DNA of 64,000 nucleotides from positions 49,993 through 113,992 of the forward strand of contig CAJNBY010000005.1 in assembly GCA_905221125.1 (NCBI GenBank), written 5' to 3'. The translations under genes were made by a program, and so were the position numbers. How positions within the stretch are numbered: position 1 is the stretch's first letter; each line of letters opens with the position of its first letter. Below are positions 1 through 8,829 of this stretch, piece by piece. This DNA is from a bacterium. GTDB taxonomy: Bacteria > Bacillota > Bacilli > Lactobacillales > Streptococcaceae. The notes beneath the pieces are model-generated. The model was not told the origin of the DNA. It worked only from the letters and a program-made list of their open reading frames with translations, and did not search any database.

Positions 1-1465
1 CAGGCTTGATATAGTTGTAATCGACCTTGAACTTCAACACTTTTTTATCTCGAATAGCATCCGTAATAACATAGTTATGAAGTTGTTCCCCAAAAACTTC
101 TTGTGTCGTTTCTCCTGTTAAACTATTTTCTGGGAAAATCGGTGTCCCTGTAAATCCAAATAGAGAATACTGTTTAAAAGCCTTCTTAATGCGCTTTTGA
201 GCCTTCCCAAACTGCGAACGATGACACTCATCAAAAATCAAGACACATTTCTTAGCATAGACTTCATGATTAGGATTCGCAGTGATAAACTTATTTAACT
301 TTTGAATAGTTGTGACAACAATTCGATCATCATTTTCTTCGATACTACGTTGTAGTTCTTTTGTGTTATTGCTACCATTTACAGAATTTGGTTGGAATTT
401 TTGATATTCCTTCATGGTTTGATAGTCTAAATCTTTTCTATCCACCACAAAAATTACTTTATCAATATAGTCCAACTCTGTTGCCAAACGAGCAGTCTTA
501 AAACTGGTCAAGGTTTTCCCAGACCCTGTCGTATGCCAGATATAGCCACAAGCATTGATGGTTCCAAAATTCTTCATCTCATTTGAAGAATGAATTTTTC
601 TCAAAATACTCTCGGTAGCTGCTATCTGATAAGGGCGCATGATGAGCAAGGTATTATCCACATCAAAAACACAATACTTGGTCAAGACTTCCAAGAGGAC
701 ACGCTTACTTAAGAAAGTAACAGTAAAATCTTCCAATTCGTGAATAGTCTTATTCTTACGGTCTGCCCACTCACAGGTAAACTCATAGTGATTTTTATTT
801 TGAGCTGTCGTATTTGCAAAGTAGCGTGTATAAGTGCCATTCGAAATCACAAAAATCTGAACATACTTATACAAAGAATTTTCACTATTAAAACTTTCCT
901 TACTATAACGGTGAACCTGATTAAAAGCTTCTTGTAAACTAACTCCACGCTTCTTCAATTCAATCTGAACTAGTGGAAGACCATTGACTAAAATAGTCAC
1001 ATCATAACGGTTGGTATGACTCCCCACTTGCGTCACTTGGTTGATAACCTGCATGCTGTTGTTGTGAATATTTTTCTTGTCGAGGATGAAAATATTTTTA
1101 ATCCGTCCATCATCAAAGACAAAGTCATAGATATGATTTTCTTGGATTTTTCGTGTCTTTTCAACCAAACCTTCATTGGGACAGTCTAAATACTCGACTA
1201 CAAAACGTTGCCATTCAGCATCTGTAAACGTAACCTTATTAAGCTTTTCAATTTGAACCTTTGCATTCTCTAAAAGCTCTGCAGATGTATGGATAGCCAA
1301 TCGTTCATAATTGAGACCATTGACCAAATCCGTAAGCAATTGTCTTTCCAAATCTGCCTCAGACTGAAATTCTCTATCTGTGCGATACTCTGGTTGATAC
1401 TCAGCCAAGAGAATCCCTTCATTTGTTTCCGCAATTACTTCATGTACTTTTGAATAATCAACCAT
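1..1465 (-). CDS. hsdR: Type I restriction enzyme R subunit HsdR (N-terminal 488 residues, runs off left edge)
   Basis: Motor and nuclease subunit of a type I restriction-modification enzyme; with HsdM and HsdS it translocates and cleaves DNA lacking the host methylation pattern. Visible parts in order: an N-terminal PD-(D/E)XK-type nuclease region with QIELKK at residues 167-172 (the E-x-K catalytic half), a helicase Walker A TGSGKT at 313-318, and a DEAD-box variant DECH at 412-415. Start: ATG at 1465, with AGGAAG about eight bases upstream. The C-terminal helicase lobe and HsdM-binding region lie outside the window. It is last in the operon, following the out-of-frame hsdS module after about 57 bases. 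The visible part has no frameshift. Confidence 0.93.
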   Translation of the reverse strand, partial: MVDYSKVHEVIAETNEGILLAEYQPEYRTDREFQSEADLERQLLTDLVNGLNYERLAIHTSAELLENAKVQIEKLNKVTFTDAEWQRFVVEYLDCPNEGLVEKTRKIQENHIYDFVFDDGRIKNIFILDKKNIHNNSMQVINQVTQVGSHTNRYDVTILVNGLPLVQIELKKRGVSLQEAFNQVHRYSKESFNSENSLYKYVQIFVISNGTYTRYFANTTAQNKNHYEFTCEWADRKNKTIHELEDFTVTFLSKRVLLEVLTKYCVFDVDNTLLIMRPYQIAATESILRKIHSSNEMKNFGTINACGYIWHTTGSGKTLTSFKTARLATELDYIDKVIFVVDRKDLDYQTMKEYQKFQPNSVNGSNNTKELQRSIEENDDRIVVTTIQKLNKFITANPNHEVYAKKCVLIFDECHRSQFGKAQKRIKKAFKQYSLFGFTGTPIFPENSLTGETTQEVFGEQLHNYVITDAIRDKKVLKFKVDYNYIKP

Positions 1466-1521
1466 AGCATGCTTCCTTTTTTTGTTTTAATAAAGATTCT
1501 TTCTCAAAATGATTCAAGAAT

Positions 1522-2148
1522 TTATCTAGTGAAGTTTAATAATTGTTCTCTCCAGTATTCATACTGTTTCTGTCTCAGTTCGATTTCTTTTGGAAGTCCC
1601 TCAGAAAGAGAGTTGGTTAGGGTGTTAAAATTGTCAAGAATGGAGACGATTCTTTTTTGTTCGGAAAGGGGGGGTAAAATAAACTTATATTGCATAATAG
1701 CTTTCTTATCTCCTCGAGGCATCTTAGAACCTTTTGAATATTGTACATCATAATAAAAGAATCGATCATCTGACAAAATATAATATAAATATTTATTTTC
1801 CATACAAGGAGCTATAGAATTTTGAATTGCCAAGACATCTCCACTTGTCCCACCAGCTTGATTAGAAAACCAAATTTTTTTGAGATAAGGTCTGATATTA
1901 CCAATCAATATATCACCCTTATTATAGGTTGTAACACTTCCTTGATCAGGCAAAAATGTAGCAACTGCTTTCCCTCTTCTATCTTGCAACAAATTATCAA
2001 CTCCAACATAAGTTTCAGGAGTCAAATCTGTCACACTAATCCTCTTTTGACTATATTCTGCAACTGCTCCCAACTCCACTTGAATTGGACCAAATACCCA
2101 CTGTAAAAGCTTGATAATAGCGGAGTTGTCCCACTCCTCTACTCTACT
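1522..2148 (-). pseudogene. Out-of-frame third HsdS target-recognition module (silent in this sequence)
   Basis: The frame is open from just after a TAG at 2149-2151 to the stop at 1522. It encodes one target-recognition domain plus a distal conserved helix (LPKEIELRQKQYEY near the end), the same motif that ends the second half of the full hsdS upstream. No convincing start exists: the best candidate is GTG at 2079, with no Shine-Dalgarno sequence. The module begins inside the pentanucleotide repeat that carries the hsdS stop codon and sits two bases out of phase with hsdS. Loss of one 5-bp unit would join it to hsdS. It contains a C7 run (1668-1674 on the plus strand). Without fusion it is probably poorly translated or silent. 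Confidence 0.75.
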
Positions 2149-2155
2149 CTACTCT
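2137..2155 (-). repeat. AGAGT pentanucleotide repeat (3.8 copies) at the hsdS stop codon
   Basis: On the minus strand the 5-bp unit AGAGT occurs three times followed by AGAG, and the hsdS stop TAG (2141-2139) lies within it. Five is not a multiple of three, so slipped-strand loss of one unit, or gain of two, changes the frame. Loss of one unit reads through as E-S-R-V-E-E-W-D into the third recognition module. Other short changes keep hsdS terminated. The tract is short, so the switching rate may be low. Confidence 0.85.
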
Positions 2156-3383
2156 CAGTGTACTCGCCTTCGGCGACGAATGTCAAGAGTTTTTCTCTAA
2201 AATATTCATACTGTTTTTGGCGTAGTTCAATCTCCTTGGGAAGTCCGATATTTAAGTCGTTACAAACCGTATCAAAGTTGTCTAAAACTTGAACAATACG
2301 AGACTGGATTTCAAGAGATGGAACTGGAATTTTGAAGGATTTTATTATCCCAGCATTAATATTTGATTGCGATCCTTGTCCCATTGATTTCAAGGTCTCA
2401 TAATTATAAGTCAACCAATAGTAAACATAACGATAATTTGCTATATTTTCATCTATCTCAATGTTACAGCATGCTTGATTTGTTGTTAATGGAATTTTGG
2501 CAATACCTACTTTCGCAGCAGTTGCTCCGTACATAGCCACTATAACCGCATTTTTTTCAATCCATTTAGCTGATGAATTCGCTAATCCTTCTTCCGTTAT
2601 GCCTAATTCTGTATCATAAATCTCCCGAAAATCTACCTCTTGAGTTCTAAGCCAAGGAATTGAACCTCCATAATATAAACTATTTGATCTATCTGGTGTG
2701 CCTCCTGATGTTATCTTCTTAGAAACCTCTAGGAGTGTCTTCCACTCAACCTGATAATCCTCATCATCAAATGATAACAGTTTATCTCTATAAAAAGAAT
2801 ATTGCTTTTTACGTGAGGTCAATTCTGAGGTCAATTCTGAGGTCAATTCTGTAACATAATCGGTAAATTTGTCAAGTATTTGCACGATTTTTTCTTGAAT
2901 TTCTAGAGGAGGGATGGGAATTAAAAATTTTTCCATATCTTTAGAATTAATTCTAATTACTTTAGTCCCTGTCACTTTTCTCTCTTTCTGCTTTTGAAAT
3001 TGAAAAGTTCTAAAATAATAGTTGATATACCTTGAATTCTGATTAGTCGTTAAAACATAGGAATCTCCAGAGATTCCTATTTCCTCATCTCCCTCCCATA
3101 CAATGGATTTCCCTACATCCTCTACATTTTCTGACGTCGTCGCCATAATAATATCATTAGGCTTCGCTTTTCTTAACTTACAAAATACACTATCATCAGT
3201 AAAAGATACCGTGGTTTTTGTCGAAAATTTATATTTTGTATATATTTGACCATAATGTATTACAGGTTTTCCTTCATCAACAAAGTCTTTCTTTTGCAAC
3301 CCATTCCCTCTATGAAATTCAACCACTTCCCCCAACTCTTTCCACTCAACTGGACAGTTCTGGATTTCTTCTAGGATGTTCAT
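2139..3383 (-). CDS. hsdS: Type I restriction-modification specificity subunit HsdS
   Basis: Specificity subunit: two target-recognition domains each read half of a bipartite DNA site and dock HsdM and HsdR. The 414 residues contain two half-repeats, beginning VEWKELGEV (about residue 13) and VEWKTLLEV (about 213). Each ends in a long conserved helix (ELTS-RKKQYSFYRDKLL and GLPKEIELRQKQYEYFREKLL). The central spacer carries three exact copies of a 12-bp unit encoding ELTS. I prefer ATG at 3383, with AGGAGG six bases upstream, over GTG at 3386. The stop of the RhuM gene overlaps this ATG by one base (TGATG), so translation is probably coupled. The C-terminus ends inside an AGAGT repeat, and slippage there could extend the protein to about 618 residues with a third domain. 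Confidence 0.93.
   Translation of the reverse strand: MNILEEIQNCPVEWKELGEVVEFHRGNGLQKKDFVDEGKPVIHYGQIYTKYKFSTKTTVSFTDDSVFCKLRKAKPNDIIMATTSENVEDVGKSIVWEGDEEIGISGDSYVLTTNQNSRYINYYFRTFQFQKQKERKVTGTKVIRINSKDMEKFLIPIPPLEIQEKIVQILDKFTDYVTELTSELTSELTSRKKQYSFYRDKLLSFDDEDYQVEWKTLLEVSKKITSGGTPDRSNSLYYGGSIPWLRTQEVDFREIYDTELGITEEGLANSSAKWIEKNAVIVAMYGATAAKVGIAKIPLTTNQACCNIEIDENIANYRYVYYWLTYNYETLKSMGQGSQSNINAGIIKSFKIPVPSLEIQSRIVQVLDNFDTVCNDLNIGLPKEIELRQKQYEYFREKLLTFVAEGEYTESRVE
2814..2849 (-). repeat. Three 12-bp repeats in the hsdS central spacer (ELTS x3)
   Basis: Three exact 12-bp copies encode Glu-Leu-Thr-Ser in the conserved helix between the two recognition domains. In the EcoR124 family, two versus three copies of a 4-residue repeat at the same place changes the spacer length of the recognised DNA site by one base. 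The same effect here is inferred. The unit is a multiple of three, so copy-number change keeps the frame. Confidence 0.85.
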
Positions 3384-4378
3384 CACTTACCTCCTTCCTT
3401 GGCTAGATTTTCAATACTTTTGATTTCCTTGAGGTAATCTTTTTCAACTTGACTGAGGGTCTTGGCTTGGTAACTCTTATATTCCTTATCTACCTTCTGC
3501 TTCATCTGTTCACGAGATATAGAACCACTATTGTCCAGCAAGTCTTCTCCAGTAGCCTGAAGGATACGGTCCACATGTGTCACCCAGTCCGCCATAGTCA
3601 TCACTTCTTCACGTTCTGCCTGTCTTTCCGCAAAGTCTAGATATCCTGATACAAGCTGATTGAGTCCACGGAGTTCCTTCTCTGTTAGATAGTTCTTGGC
3701 AACTTTTGCTTCGGATAAAGTAGGAAGGTCTCCCTTAAAAGTAGTCAAGCCCATAAACTCCTTTTCACTATCAACACGATTGTAGATGAGTTCGCTCGCA
3801 GTATTGTGGTGAATAGCATAATGCATCTTGTTTTGAACCGTCGCAAAGAATTTCTTTGCCTCTGGTGAATTTGCATTGTAGTCGCTTGATGTAGCAAAGA
3901 GATCCAAGACCTGACGATAAAAGACTTTTTCACTCGAGCGGATGTCTCGGATTCTTTCAAGGAGTTCTTTAAAGTAAGAGCCTCCACCCAAGTTTTTCAA
4001 GCGCTCATCATCCATGGCAAAGCCCTTAATCAGATACTCTTTCAAGACTGTCGAAGCATAGAGTCTGAACTGAATGCCACGAGGAGATCGAACTCGATAA
4101 CCAATCGCCAAAATCATATCGAGATTATAGTAGGCGACATTTCGCTGAACACTTCTATTCCCCTCATTTTGAACTGTCAACTTATAGTTGACAGTTGCCT
4201 CTTCCGATAATTCTCCATCTTCAAAAATAGCCTTGATATGTTTACTAATATTTTGCTTGGAAGTTTGAAAGAGCTCAGCTAGTTCTTGTTGGGTCAGCCA
4301 AACCGTTCCATTATCCAAGTGGAGTTCAATAGCGGACTCGCCGTCATCTGTCCTATAGAGAATCACATCATTTGCCAT
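3383..4378 (-). CDS. RhuM-family protein inside the type I R-M operon
   Basis: 331 residues resembling the RhuM family, known as a putative virulence protein from Salmonella SPI-3 and often found inside type I R-M operons. The N-terminal third (residues about 20-60) looks like a helix-turn-helix, with [11 protein letters not shown] followed by [10 protein letters not shown] conserved block [17 protein letters not shown] follows (about 95-111), and a charged helical C-terminus ends near [14 protein letters not shown]. The biochemical function is unknown. It overlaps hsdM by 11 bases and hsdS by one base, so it is made from the same transcript and may act with the R-M complex. It has no methylase or nuclease motif. 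Confidence 0.8.
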   Translation of the reverse strand: MANDVILYRTDDGESAIELHLDNGTVWLTQQELAELFQTSKQNISKHIKAIFEDGELSEEATVNYKLTVQNEGNRSVQRNVAYYNLDMILAIGYRVRSPRGIQFRLYASTVLKEYLIKGFAMDDERLKNLGGGSYFKELLERIRDIRSSEKVFYRQVLDLFATSSDYNANSPEAKKFFATVQNKMHYAIHHNTASELIYNRVDSEKEFMGLTTFKGDLPTLSEAKVAKNYLTEKELRGLNQLVSGYLDFAERQAEREEVMTMADWVTHVDRILQATGEDLLDNSGSISREQMKQKVDKEYKSYQAKTLSQVEKDYLKEIKSIENLAKEGGK

Positions 4379-5939
4379 AGCTCAGCTCCTCTATAATCTT
4401 GTCTATCTCTGCACGCAAGTGGTCAATTTTGGCAACAGTCTCAGCGATTTCTTTATTGAGAACATCTATATCAATCTTCTCACGTGTATCTTCTTGTTCG
4501 ACATAGGTTGAAACAGATAGGTTATAATCCTGCTCTGAACCAATCACATCATTATCAACAAGAGCAGATTTATAGTCAACATTTTGATAATTAGAGAATA
4601 ATTCAACTATATGTTCGATATTGCTATCCGTCAAAACATTGTTGTTAGTTTCTTTTTTGAATTCCTTAGTCGCATCGATAAAGAGCGTTTTGTTCTCTAG
4701 TTTATTTTTTGCCAAAACCAAGATCGTCGTTGCGATAGAAGTTCCAAAGAAGAGATTGTCTGGAAGGGAAATCACTGCTTCAACAAAGTTGTTATCTACT
4801 AGATACTGACGAATGGTCTTTTCAGCTCCTCCACGATAGAAAATTCCTGGAAAACATACAATAGCTGCTCGACCTTTATTGGACAAGTGATTGAGACTAT
4901 GCATGATAAAGGCAAAGTCAGCTTTTGACTTAGGAGCTAGCTTACCAGCTGGCGCAAAGCGGTCATCATTTATTAGAGTTGGATCTCCATCTCCCACCCA
5001 TTTGACAGAATACGGAGGGTTAGAAACGATAGCATCAAATGGCTTTTCTTCTAAATGCTGAGGATTTAAAAGGGTATCTCCTCGCTTAATATCAAAGTTA
5101 TTGTAGTTGATATTGTGCAAGAACATATTCATACGAGCCAAGTTATAGTTGGTCATGTTAATTTCTTGACCAAAGAATCCATCTTCTAGAATATGGTCTT
5201 CATATTGTTTTTTCATTTGAAGAAGGAGAGAGCCTGAACCACATGTTGGGTCATAGACCTTGTTAATCTTGTCCTTGCCGACCATCACTAGACGAGCTAG
5301 TAGTTTAGAGACTGTCTGAGGTGTGAAAAATTCACCCCCACTTTTTCCTGCATTACTTGCATAGTTGGAAATCAAGAACTCATAAGCATCCCCAAAGGCA
5401 TCGATATCATTTTCCTCAAAGTTAGCAAAGTTAATGCTATTGATACCATTTAGAATGTCAGATAGGCGCTTATTTTTTTCTGGAACAGTCCCACCAAGGA
5501 TATTGCTTCGTGTATCCAAGTTGTCAAACAAACCTTTGATATCATCCTCTGATTTGAACCCAATCGCTGACTTCTCAATAGCTTGAAAAATATTAGCCAA
5601 GTCTTCGTTTAAATTTTCATTTTGCGAAGCATTCTCGACAACGTTTTCAAATAGTTGACTCGGAAGGATAAAGAATCCCTTATCCTCAACTGTCCCTGGT
5701 TTAAAATCTTGCTCAGCTTCTTGGTCACTCAATTCAGCATAACGGAATTCTAGATCCCCAGCCTCATGCTCAGCGCGGTCAAAATAGTCTGCCATATGCT
5801 CTGAAATAAAGCGATAGAAAAGGATACCTAGGATATATTGCTTAAAATCCCAACCATCTACAGCACCACGAACATCGTCCGCAATCGCCCAAATTTTACG
5901 ATGCAGTTCCTTGCGTTCTGTATTTTCTTTACTTGCCAT
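4368..5939 (-). CDS. hsdM: Type I restriction-modification methyltransferase HsdM
   Basis: N6-adenine DNA methyltransferase subunit. It has an N-terminal helical HsdM domain, the SAM-binding motif [11 protein letters not shown] at residue 230, and the catalytic motif NPPY at 307-310. At 523 residues it is full length for the family. ATG at 5939 has AAGGAA about nine bases upstream. It is first gene of hsdM-rhuM-hsdS-(module)-hsdR, so its promoter drives the whole operon. With HsdS alone it can form a functional methylase, so any hsdS variant also changes the methylome. Confidence 0.96.
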   Translation of the reverse strand: MASKENTERKELHRKIWAIADDVRGAVDGWDFKQYILGILFYRFISEHMADYFDRAEHEAGDLEFRYAELSDQEAEQDFKPGTVEDKGFFILPSQLFENVVENASQNENLNEDLANIFQAIEKSAIGFKSEDDIKGLFDNLDTRSNILGGTVPEKNKRLSDILNGINSINFANFEENDIDAFGDAYEFLISNYASNAGKSGGEFFTPQTVSKLLARLVMVGKDKINKVYDPTCGSGSLLLQMKKQYEDHILEDGFFGQEINMTNYNLARMNMFLHNINYNNFDIKRGDTLLNPQHLEEKPFDAIVSNPPYSVKWVGDGDPTLINDDRFAPAGKLAPKSKADFAFIMHSLNHLSNKGRAAIVCFPGIFYRGGAEKTIRQYLVDNNFVEAVISLPDNLFFGTSIATTILVLAKNKLENKTLFIDATKEFKKETNNNVLTDSNIEHIVELFSNYQNVDYKSALVDNDVIGSEQDYNLSVSTYVEQEDTREKIDIDVLNKEIAETVAKIDHLRAEIDKIIEELSYGK

Positions 5940-5977
5940 TTTTACTTTCCTTATTAAATAAATGTATTATCTCTTCT

Positions 5978-5986
5978 ATTTTATCA
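5978..5986 (-). promoter_or_regulatory. Candidate extended -10 promoter for the hsd operon
   Basis: Minus strand reads TGATAAAAT about 40 bases before the hsdM ATG, an extended -10 (TGn plus TAAAAT). The position of a -35 falls in the terminator hairpin, so only the -10 supports it. Confidence 0.35.
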
Positions 5987-5992
5987 TATTTT

Positions 5993-6027
5993 AAGAAAAC
6001 CCACTCGAAGCGAGAAGAGCGAGTGGG
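5993..6027 (-). terminator. Rho-independent terminator after the AbiH gene
   Basis: Perfect 8-bp stem CCCACTCG/CGAGTGGG (6000-6007 with 6020-6027) followed on the minus strand by TTTTCTT. It separates the AbiH gene from the hsd operon. Confidence 0.75.
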
Positions 6028-6093
6028 ATAGAAATGTTTTTAGATTAAGATTTTACAATTTTATTCTATAAATTCAATTATTTTTTGATTTTA

Positions 6094-7248
6094 TTAAGAT
6101 AGTAGAACATTTTTCATACCATCCTTATCATCACTCTTTATAAATACAAGATTTCGTTTTCCTGTTAACTCTACCAATTTTTCTTTACCAAGAATGAGTG
6201 CAAGATTCTTAATAATCGAACGTTTAGCAGGCTCATCAAAATAAGTAAAAACAAATCGATAAATATATTTTCCATTCTCTGCTAATTCAAAACATTTTTG
6301 AAATATTTCCTTATCCAAAGGATCAACCGAGTGACCAAAAACAATAATATTCTTTGAATTTGGAAGTTGACCACCGAATGCATCACCTATATCATAGAAA
6401 GTTCGTTTAAAAAATTCTTCAAATTTATTTCCAGTTTCCTTAACAACTCTTTGGTAATATTTCTGATAAGGAATTAAATCACTGTTGACATCATTTTCTT
6501 TGTCCTCAATTCCAAAGACCATAGTATTGATTCGGCTGAAGGGTCTATCTAAATCAATTCGGCCATGTATGAAATGAGTTCTCTCCTCAGAAGTCCCAAA
6601 TAAATATCCTGATGTATTAGTATAATTAAAGTTTAGAACTGAAGAATTCGATAAATCTGATATTGCATCTAGGGCTGTTGACCTTGCTTCAATCCTTCGA
6701 ATATCAAAATCTAAATAATCTAAATACGACAGATAAATTTCTAATAGCTCAATTAATAAATCAAGTTGATTGATAAATTCATTATTCAATTTTTCAAGTG
6801 CAACTTCTCTTTGTAGTAATCTCCACTTTTTCTTGTAGAATAATTTAGAAAAATTATCAACAACAAATATTTTGGCATAAGCATTATTATCTTTTAGAAG
6901 TTTTTCCTTCAATCCTTCTGAATGTCTCTTGTTAGGTTCATTCATATTTTCATTATATAAAATATTATTCTCTTTAAAATACATTATTGCACCCGCGAGT
7001 TGGGAGATCATGATTTCAAGATTAGACCAATTATCTCCAAGGGTATCTTTGTTTTCATTGATAAATTTCAAATATAAATTATCTTTGTATTTCTCAATAC
7101 TAATATTTTTAGATTTTAGAAACTCCAGCAACTCCTCATCTGGATTAGAAAATAATTGTTTTTCAAACTCAATAAAATCGGTATATCTTGTATCTCGGTT
7201 CATCGCACGATCAAACCCGTTGCCCAATATTAAAATTGTATCTGCCAT
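6094..7248 (-). CDS. AbiH-family abortive infection protein
   Basis: 384 residues. The N-terminus DTILILGNGFDRA followed by YTDFIEFE matches the AbiH family (lactococcal phage abortive infection), whose members start with a G-N-G-F-D motif. A second family signature is the C-terminal IIVFGHSVDPLDKEIF (about residues 296-311). No membrane segment is visible. The mode of action of AbiH is not known; a defence role is inferred from the family and from adjacency to the R-M operon. ATG at 7248 is chosen because GAGGA lies six to seven bases upstream; an in-frame extension to 7305 has no ribosome site. The gene is AT-rich compared with the core genes to the right, consistent with acquisition by transfer. 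It has its own terminator at 5993-6027. Confidence 0.8.
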   Translation of the reverse strand: MADTILILGNGFDRAMNRDTRYTDFIEFEKQLFSNPDEELLEFLKSKNISIEKYKDNLYLKFINENKDTLGDNWSNLEIMISQLAGAIMYFKENNILYNENMNEPNKRHSEGLKEKLLKDNNAYAKIFVVDNFSKLFYKKKWRLLQREVALEKLNNEFINQLDLLIELLEIYLSYLDYLDFDIRRIEARSTALDAISDLSNSSVLNFNYTNTSGYLFGTSEERTHFIHGRIDLDRPFSRINTMVFGIEDKENDVNSDLIPYQKYYQRVVKETGNKFEEFFKRTFYDIGDAFGGQLPNSKNIIVFGHSVDPLDKEIFQKCFELAENGKYIYRFVFTYFDEPAKRSIIKNLALILGKEKLVELTGKRNLVFIKSDDKDGMKNVLLS

Positions 7249-7368
7249 AAAATTCCTCTTATCTATTATAATTGGATTATCTTTTACACTTTTTATCACT
7301 TCCACTATAACAGAAACATATGTTTTTCAGTCTTTTTCTCTAACATTATACCACGAAACCACAAAAAT

Positions 7369-7394
7369 CCCCTTAGAAATCCGCTTCTAAGGGG
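7369..7394 (-). terminator. Rho-independent terminator after the 7401-7700 gene
   Basis: Perfect 10-bp stem CCCCTTAGAA/TTCTAAGGGG with a 6-base loop, followed on the minus strand by ATTTTTGT, seven bases after the stop codon of the small gene. Confidence 0.85.
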
Positions 7395-7400
7395 TTGTCT

Positions 7401-7700
7401 TTATCCTGCTGCTTGGGCTGGTTCTGCTGGTTTGGTCTTTTTATCTTTCTTGCTACTAGTGATGAGACGGCGCTTGCTATCTCGGATGCTATTGAGTTCC
7501 TTGAGGAGTTGAGTCAGGTGTTCCTTTTCAGGATAGGCTTCTTCACTGGCTGCGGTATAGCGCATATAGAGGTCGTAACTAGTTGAAAGTTCGGTACGAA
7601 GCTGTCTGGTCTTACCAACTTCCTTGGCAGACTTGTGAGCACGCGCCTTACTTTCCACTTGGTCATATTCCTCTTTAGCATTGATCACCACCGTCAGCAA
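7401..7700 (-). CDS. Small charged protein of unknown function, possibly 5'-truncated
   Basis: 99 residues from a TTG at 7700. The frame stays open back to a stop at 7725-7727, with no good ATG or Shine-Dalgarno sequence. The protein is helical and highly charged (KEEYDQVESKARAHKSAKEV) and ends in a Lys/Ala/Pro-rich tail (KKDKKTKPAEPAQAAG). No domain is recognised. A good terminator directly follows, so it is or was transcribed. The upstream DNA is a 42-bp tandem repeat rather than a promoter, which suggests the original N-terminus has been lost. Confidence 0.5.
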   Translation of the reverse strand: MLTVVINAKEEYDQVESKARAHKSAKEVGKTRQLRTELSTSYDLYMRYTAASEEAYPEKEHLTQLLKELNSIRDSKRRLITSSKKDKKTKPAEPAQAAG

Positions 7701-7701
7701 C

Positions 7702-7792
7702 AGAATACTTTTAAATTTATGAGATTACAATCATTCGAAACTTAGAATGCTTTTAAATTCATGGAATTGCGATTATTCGAAACCTAGAATGC
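7702..7792. repeat. 42-bp tandem repeat (two copies plus a 7-base start of a third)
   Basis: Units begin with AGAAT at 7702, 7744 and 7786. The first two are about 80 percent alike and share TTTTAAATT and ATTCGAAAC blocks. The repeat directly abuts the apparent start of the small gene on the minus strand. Confidence 0.65.
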
Positions 7793-7892
7793 ATATAACC
7801 TTTAGTTGACAGACCTATTCTAAGTCTCGAAGACCTGTATTCCCATCTATTTCTCATCAAAAACACTCATTCCCCCTTTCTCCTCCAAAATA

Positions 7893-7901
7893 TGGTATAG
7901 T
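7893..7901 (+). promoter_or_regulatory. Extended -10 promoter for the TVP38-family gene
   Basis: TGGTATAGT lies 29 bases before the ATG. An inverted repeat ATAGTA/TACTAT (7897-7914) spans the likely transcription start and could bind a regulator. Confidence 0.4.
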
Positions 7902-7929
7902 AGAAATATACTATCTACGAGGAGTTTAC

Positions 7930-8547
7930 ATGTCACAGGATAAACAAATGAAAGCTGTTTCTCCCCTTCTACAGCAGGTTATCAATATCTCATCAATTGT
8001 CGGTGGGGTTGGGAGTTTGATTTTCTGTATTTGGGCTTATCAGGCTGGGATTTTACAGTCCAAGGAAACCCTCTCTGCCTTTATCCAGCAGGCAGGTATC
8101 TGGGGGCCACCTCTCTTTATCTTTTTACAGATTTTACAGACGGTCGTCCCTATCATTCCTGGAGCCTTGACCTCGGTGGCTGGCGTCTTTATCTACGGTC
8201 ACATCATCGGGACTATCTACAACTATATCGGCATCGTGATTGGCTGTGCCATTATCTTTTATCTGGTGCGCCTCTACGGAGCTGCCTTTGTCCAGTCTGT
8301 CGTCAGCAAGCGCACCTATGACAAGTATATCGTCTGGCTGGATAAGGGCAATCGTTTTGACCGTTTCTTTATCTTTATGATGATTTGGCCGATTAGTCCG
8401 GCTGACTTTCTCTGTATGCTGGCTGCCCTGACCAAGATGAGTTTCAAGCGCTACATGATCATCATCATTCTGACCAAGCCCTTTACCCTCGTAGTCTATA
8501 CCTACGGTCTGACCTATATTATTGACTTTTTCTGGCAAATGCTTTGA
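7930..8547 (+). CDS. TVP38/TMEM64 family (VTT domain) membrane protein
   Basis: 205-residue integral membrane protein of the DedA-like VTT/SNARE-associated superfamily. Hydrophobic segments lie near residues 15-35, 55-75, 80-110, 140-165 and 175-200. The family signature is visible as TVVPIIPGALTSVAGVFIYG (about 69-88) and as the re-entrant block IWPISPADFL. Relatives are thought to move lipids or small solutes across membranes; the substrate here is unknown. GAGGAG lies six bases before ATG 7930. It is monocistronic: promoter at about 7893, strong terminator immediately after. It lies between the defence genes and the divergently oriented sucrose genes. Confidence 0.85.
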   Translation: MSQDKQMKAVSPLLQQVINISSIVGGVGSLIFCIWAYQAGILQSKETLSAFIQQAGIWGPPLFIFLQILQTVVPIIPGALTSVAGVFIYGHIIGTIYNYIGIVIGCAIIFYLVRLYGAAFVQSVVSKRTYDKYIVWLDKGNRFDRFFIFMMIWPISPADFLCMLAALTKMSFKRYMIIIILTKPFTLVVYTYGLTYIIDFFWQML

Positions 8548-8553
8548 GAATAG

Positions 8554-8585
8554 AAAAATCCGTTTGGTTTCCCAAGCGGATTTTT
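8554..8585 (+). terminator. Terminator of the TVP38-family gene (copy 1)
   Basis: Stem AAAAATCCGTTTGG/CCAAGCGGATTTTT (one T-G wobble) with loop TTTC, and U-rich on both strands, six bases after the stop codon. An essentially identical hairpin recurs at 8830-8859. Confidence 0.85.
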
Positions 8586-8587
8586 AA

Positions 8588-8829
8588 AACGTTGATTGAC
8601 TATAGCTTGATGCTAAATATACTTTGGTATGGAAATCATGCCTATTTTTCGATAGTGAATCGAGGACTTACCTAGCCTTTCCGCCGTGATGGAAACACCT
8701 GAAATCGAATGGTTTCAGGTGTTCGGAAACTTTGAGACATTAGGCTCAAAGTTTAGGTATGGAATTTCAAAGAAAGTCGCTACCGTCCGTAATCACTTAA
8801 GGAAAGGCTCAAAAAACATTATCTTCAAC
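8588..8829. other. Unidentified structured element between two copies of one terminator
   Basis: This 242-bp stretch has no credible gene but clear nested pairing. A closing stem pairs AGCCTTTCC (8674-8682) with GGAAAGGCT (8801-8809), and GTGAT (8686-8690) pairs with ATCAC (8792-8796). Inside are two hairpins: AACACCTGAAA/TTTCAGGTGTT (8694-8723) and AAACTTTGAG/CTCAAAGTTT (8727-8754). The shape suits a folded RNA, a MITE-like repeat or a mobile remnant. I do not recognise the family, and the pairing is equally valid on both strands. Confidence 0.5.

Noticed and set aside
2104..2160. Inversion-type shuffling system at hsdS
   Set aside because: Both hsdS and the extra module are on the same strand, no long inverted repeats are visible, and no recombinase is in the window; slippage explains the arrangement better.
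7249..7305. Longer N-terminus for the AbiH protein
   Set aside because: No ribosome site at 7305; the conserved family start DTILILGNGFD begins just after ATG 7248, which has GAGGA upstream.
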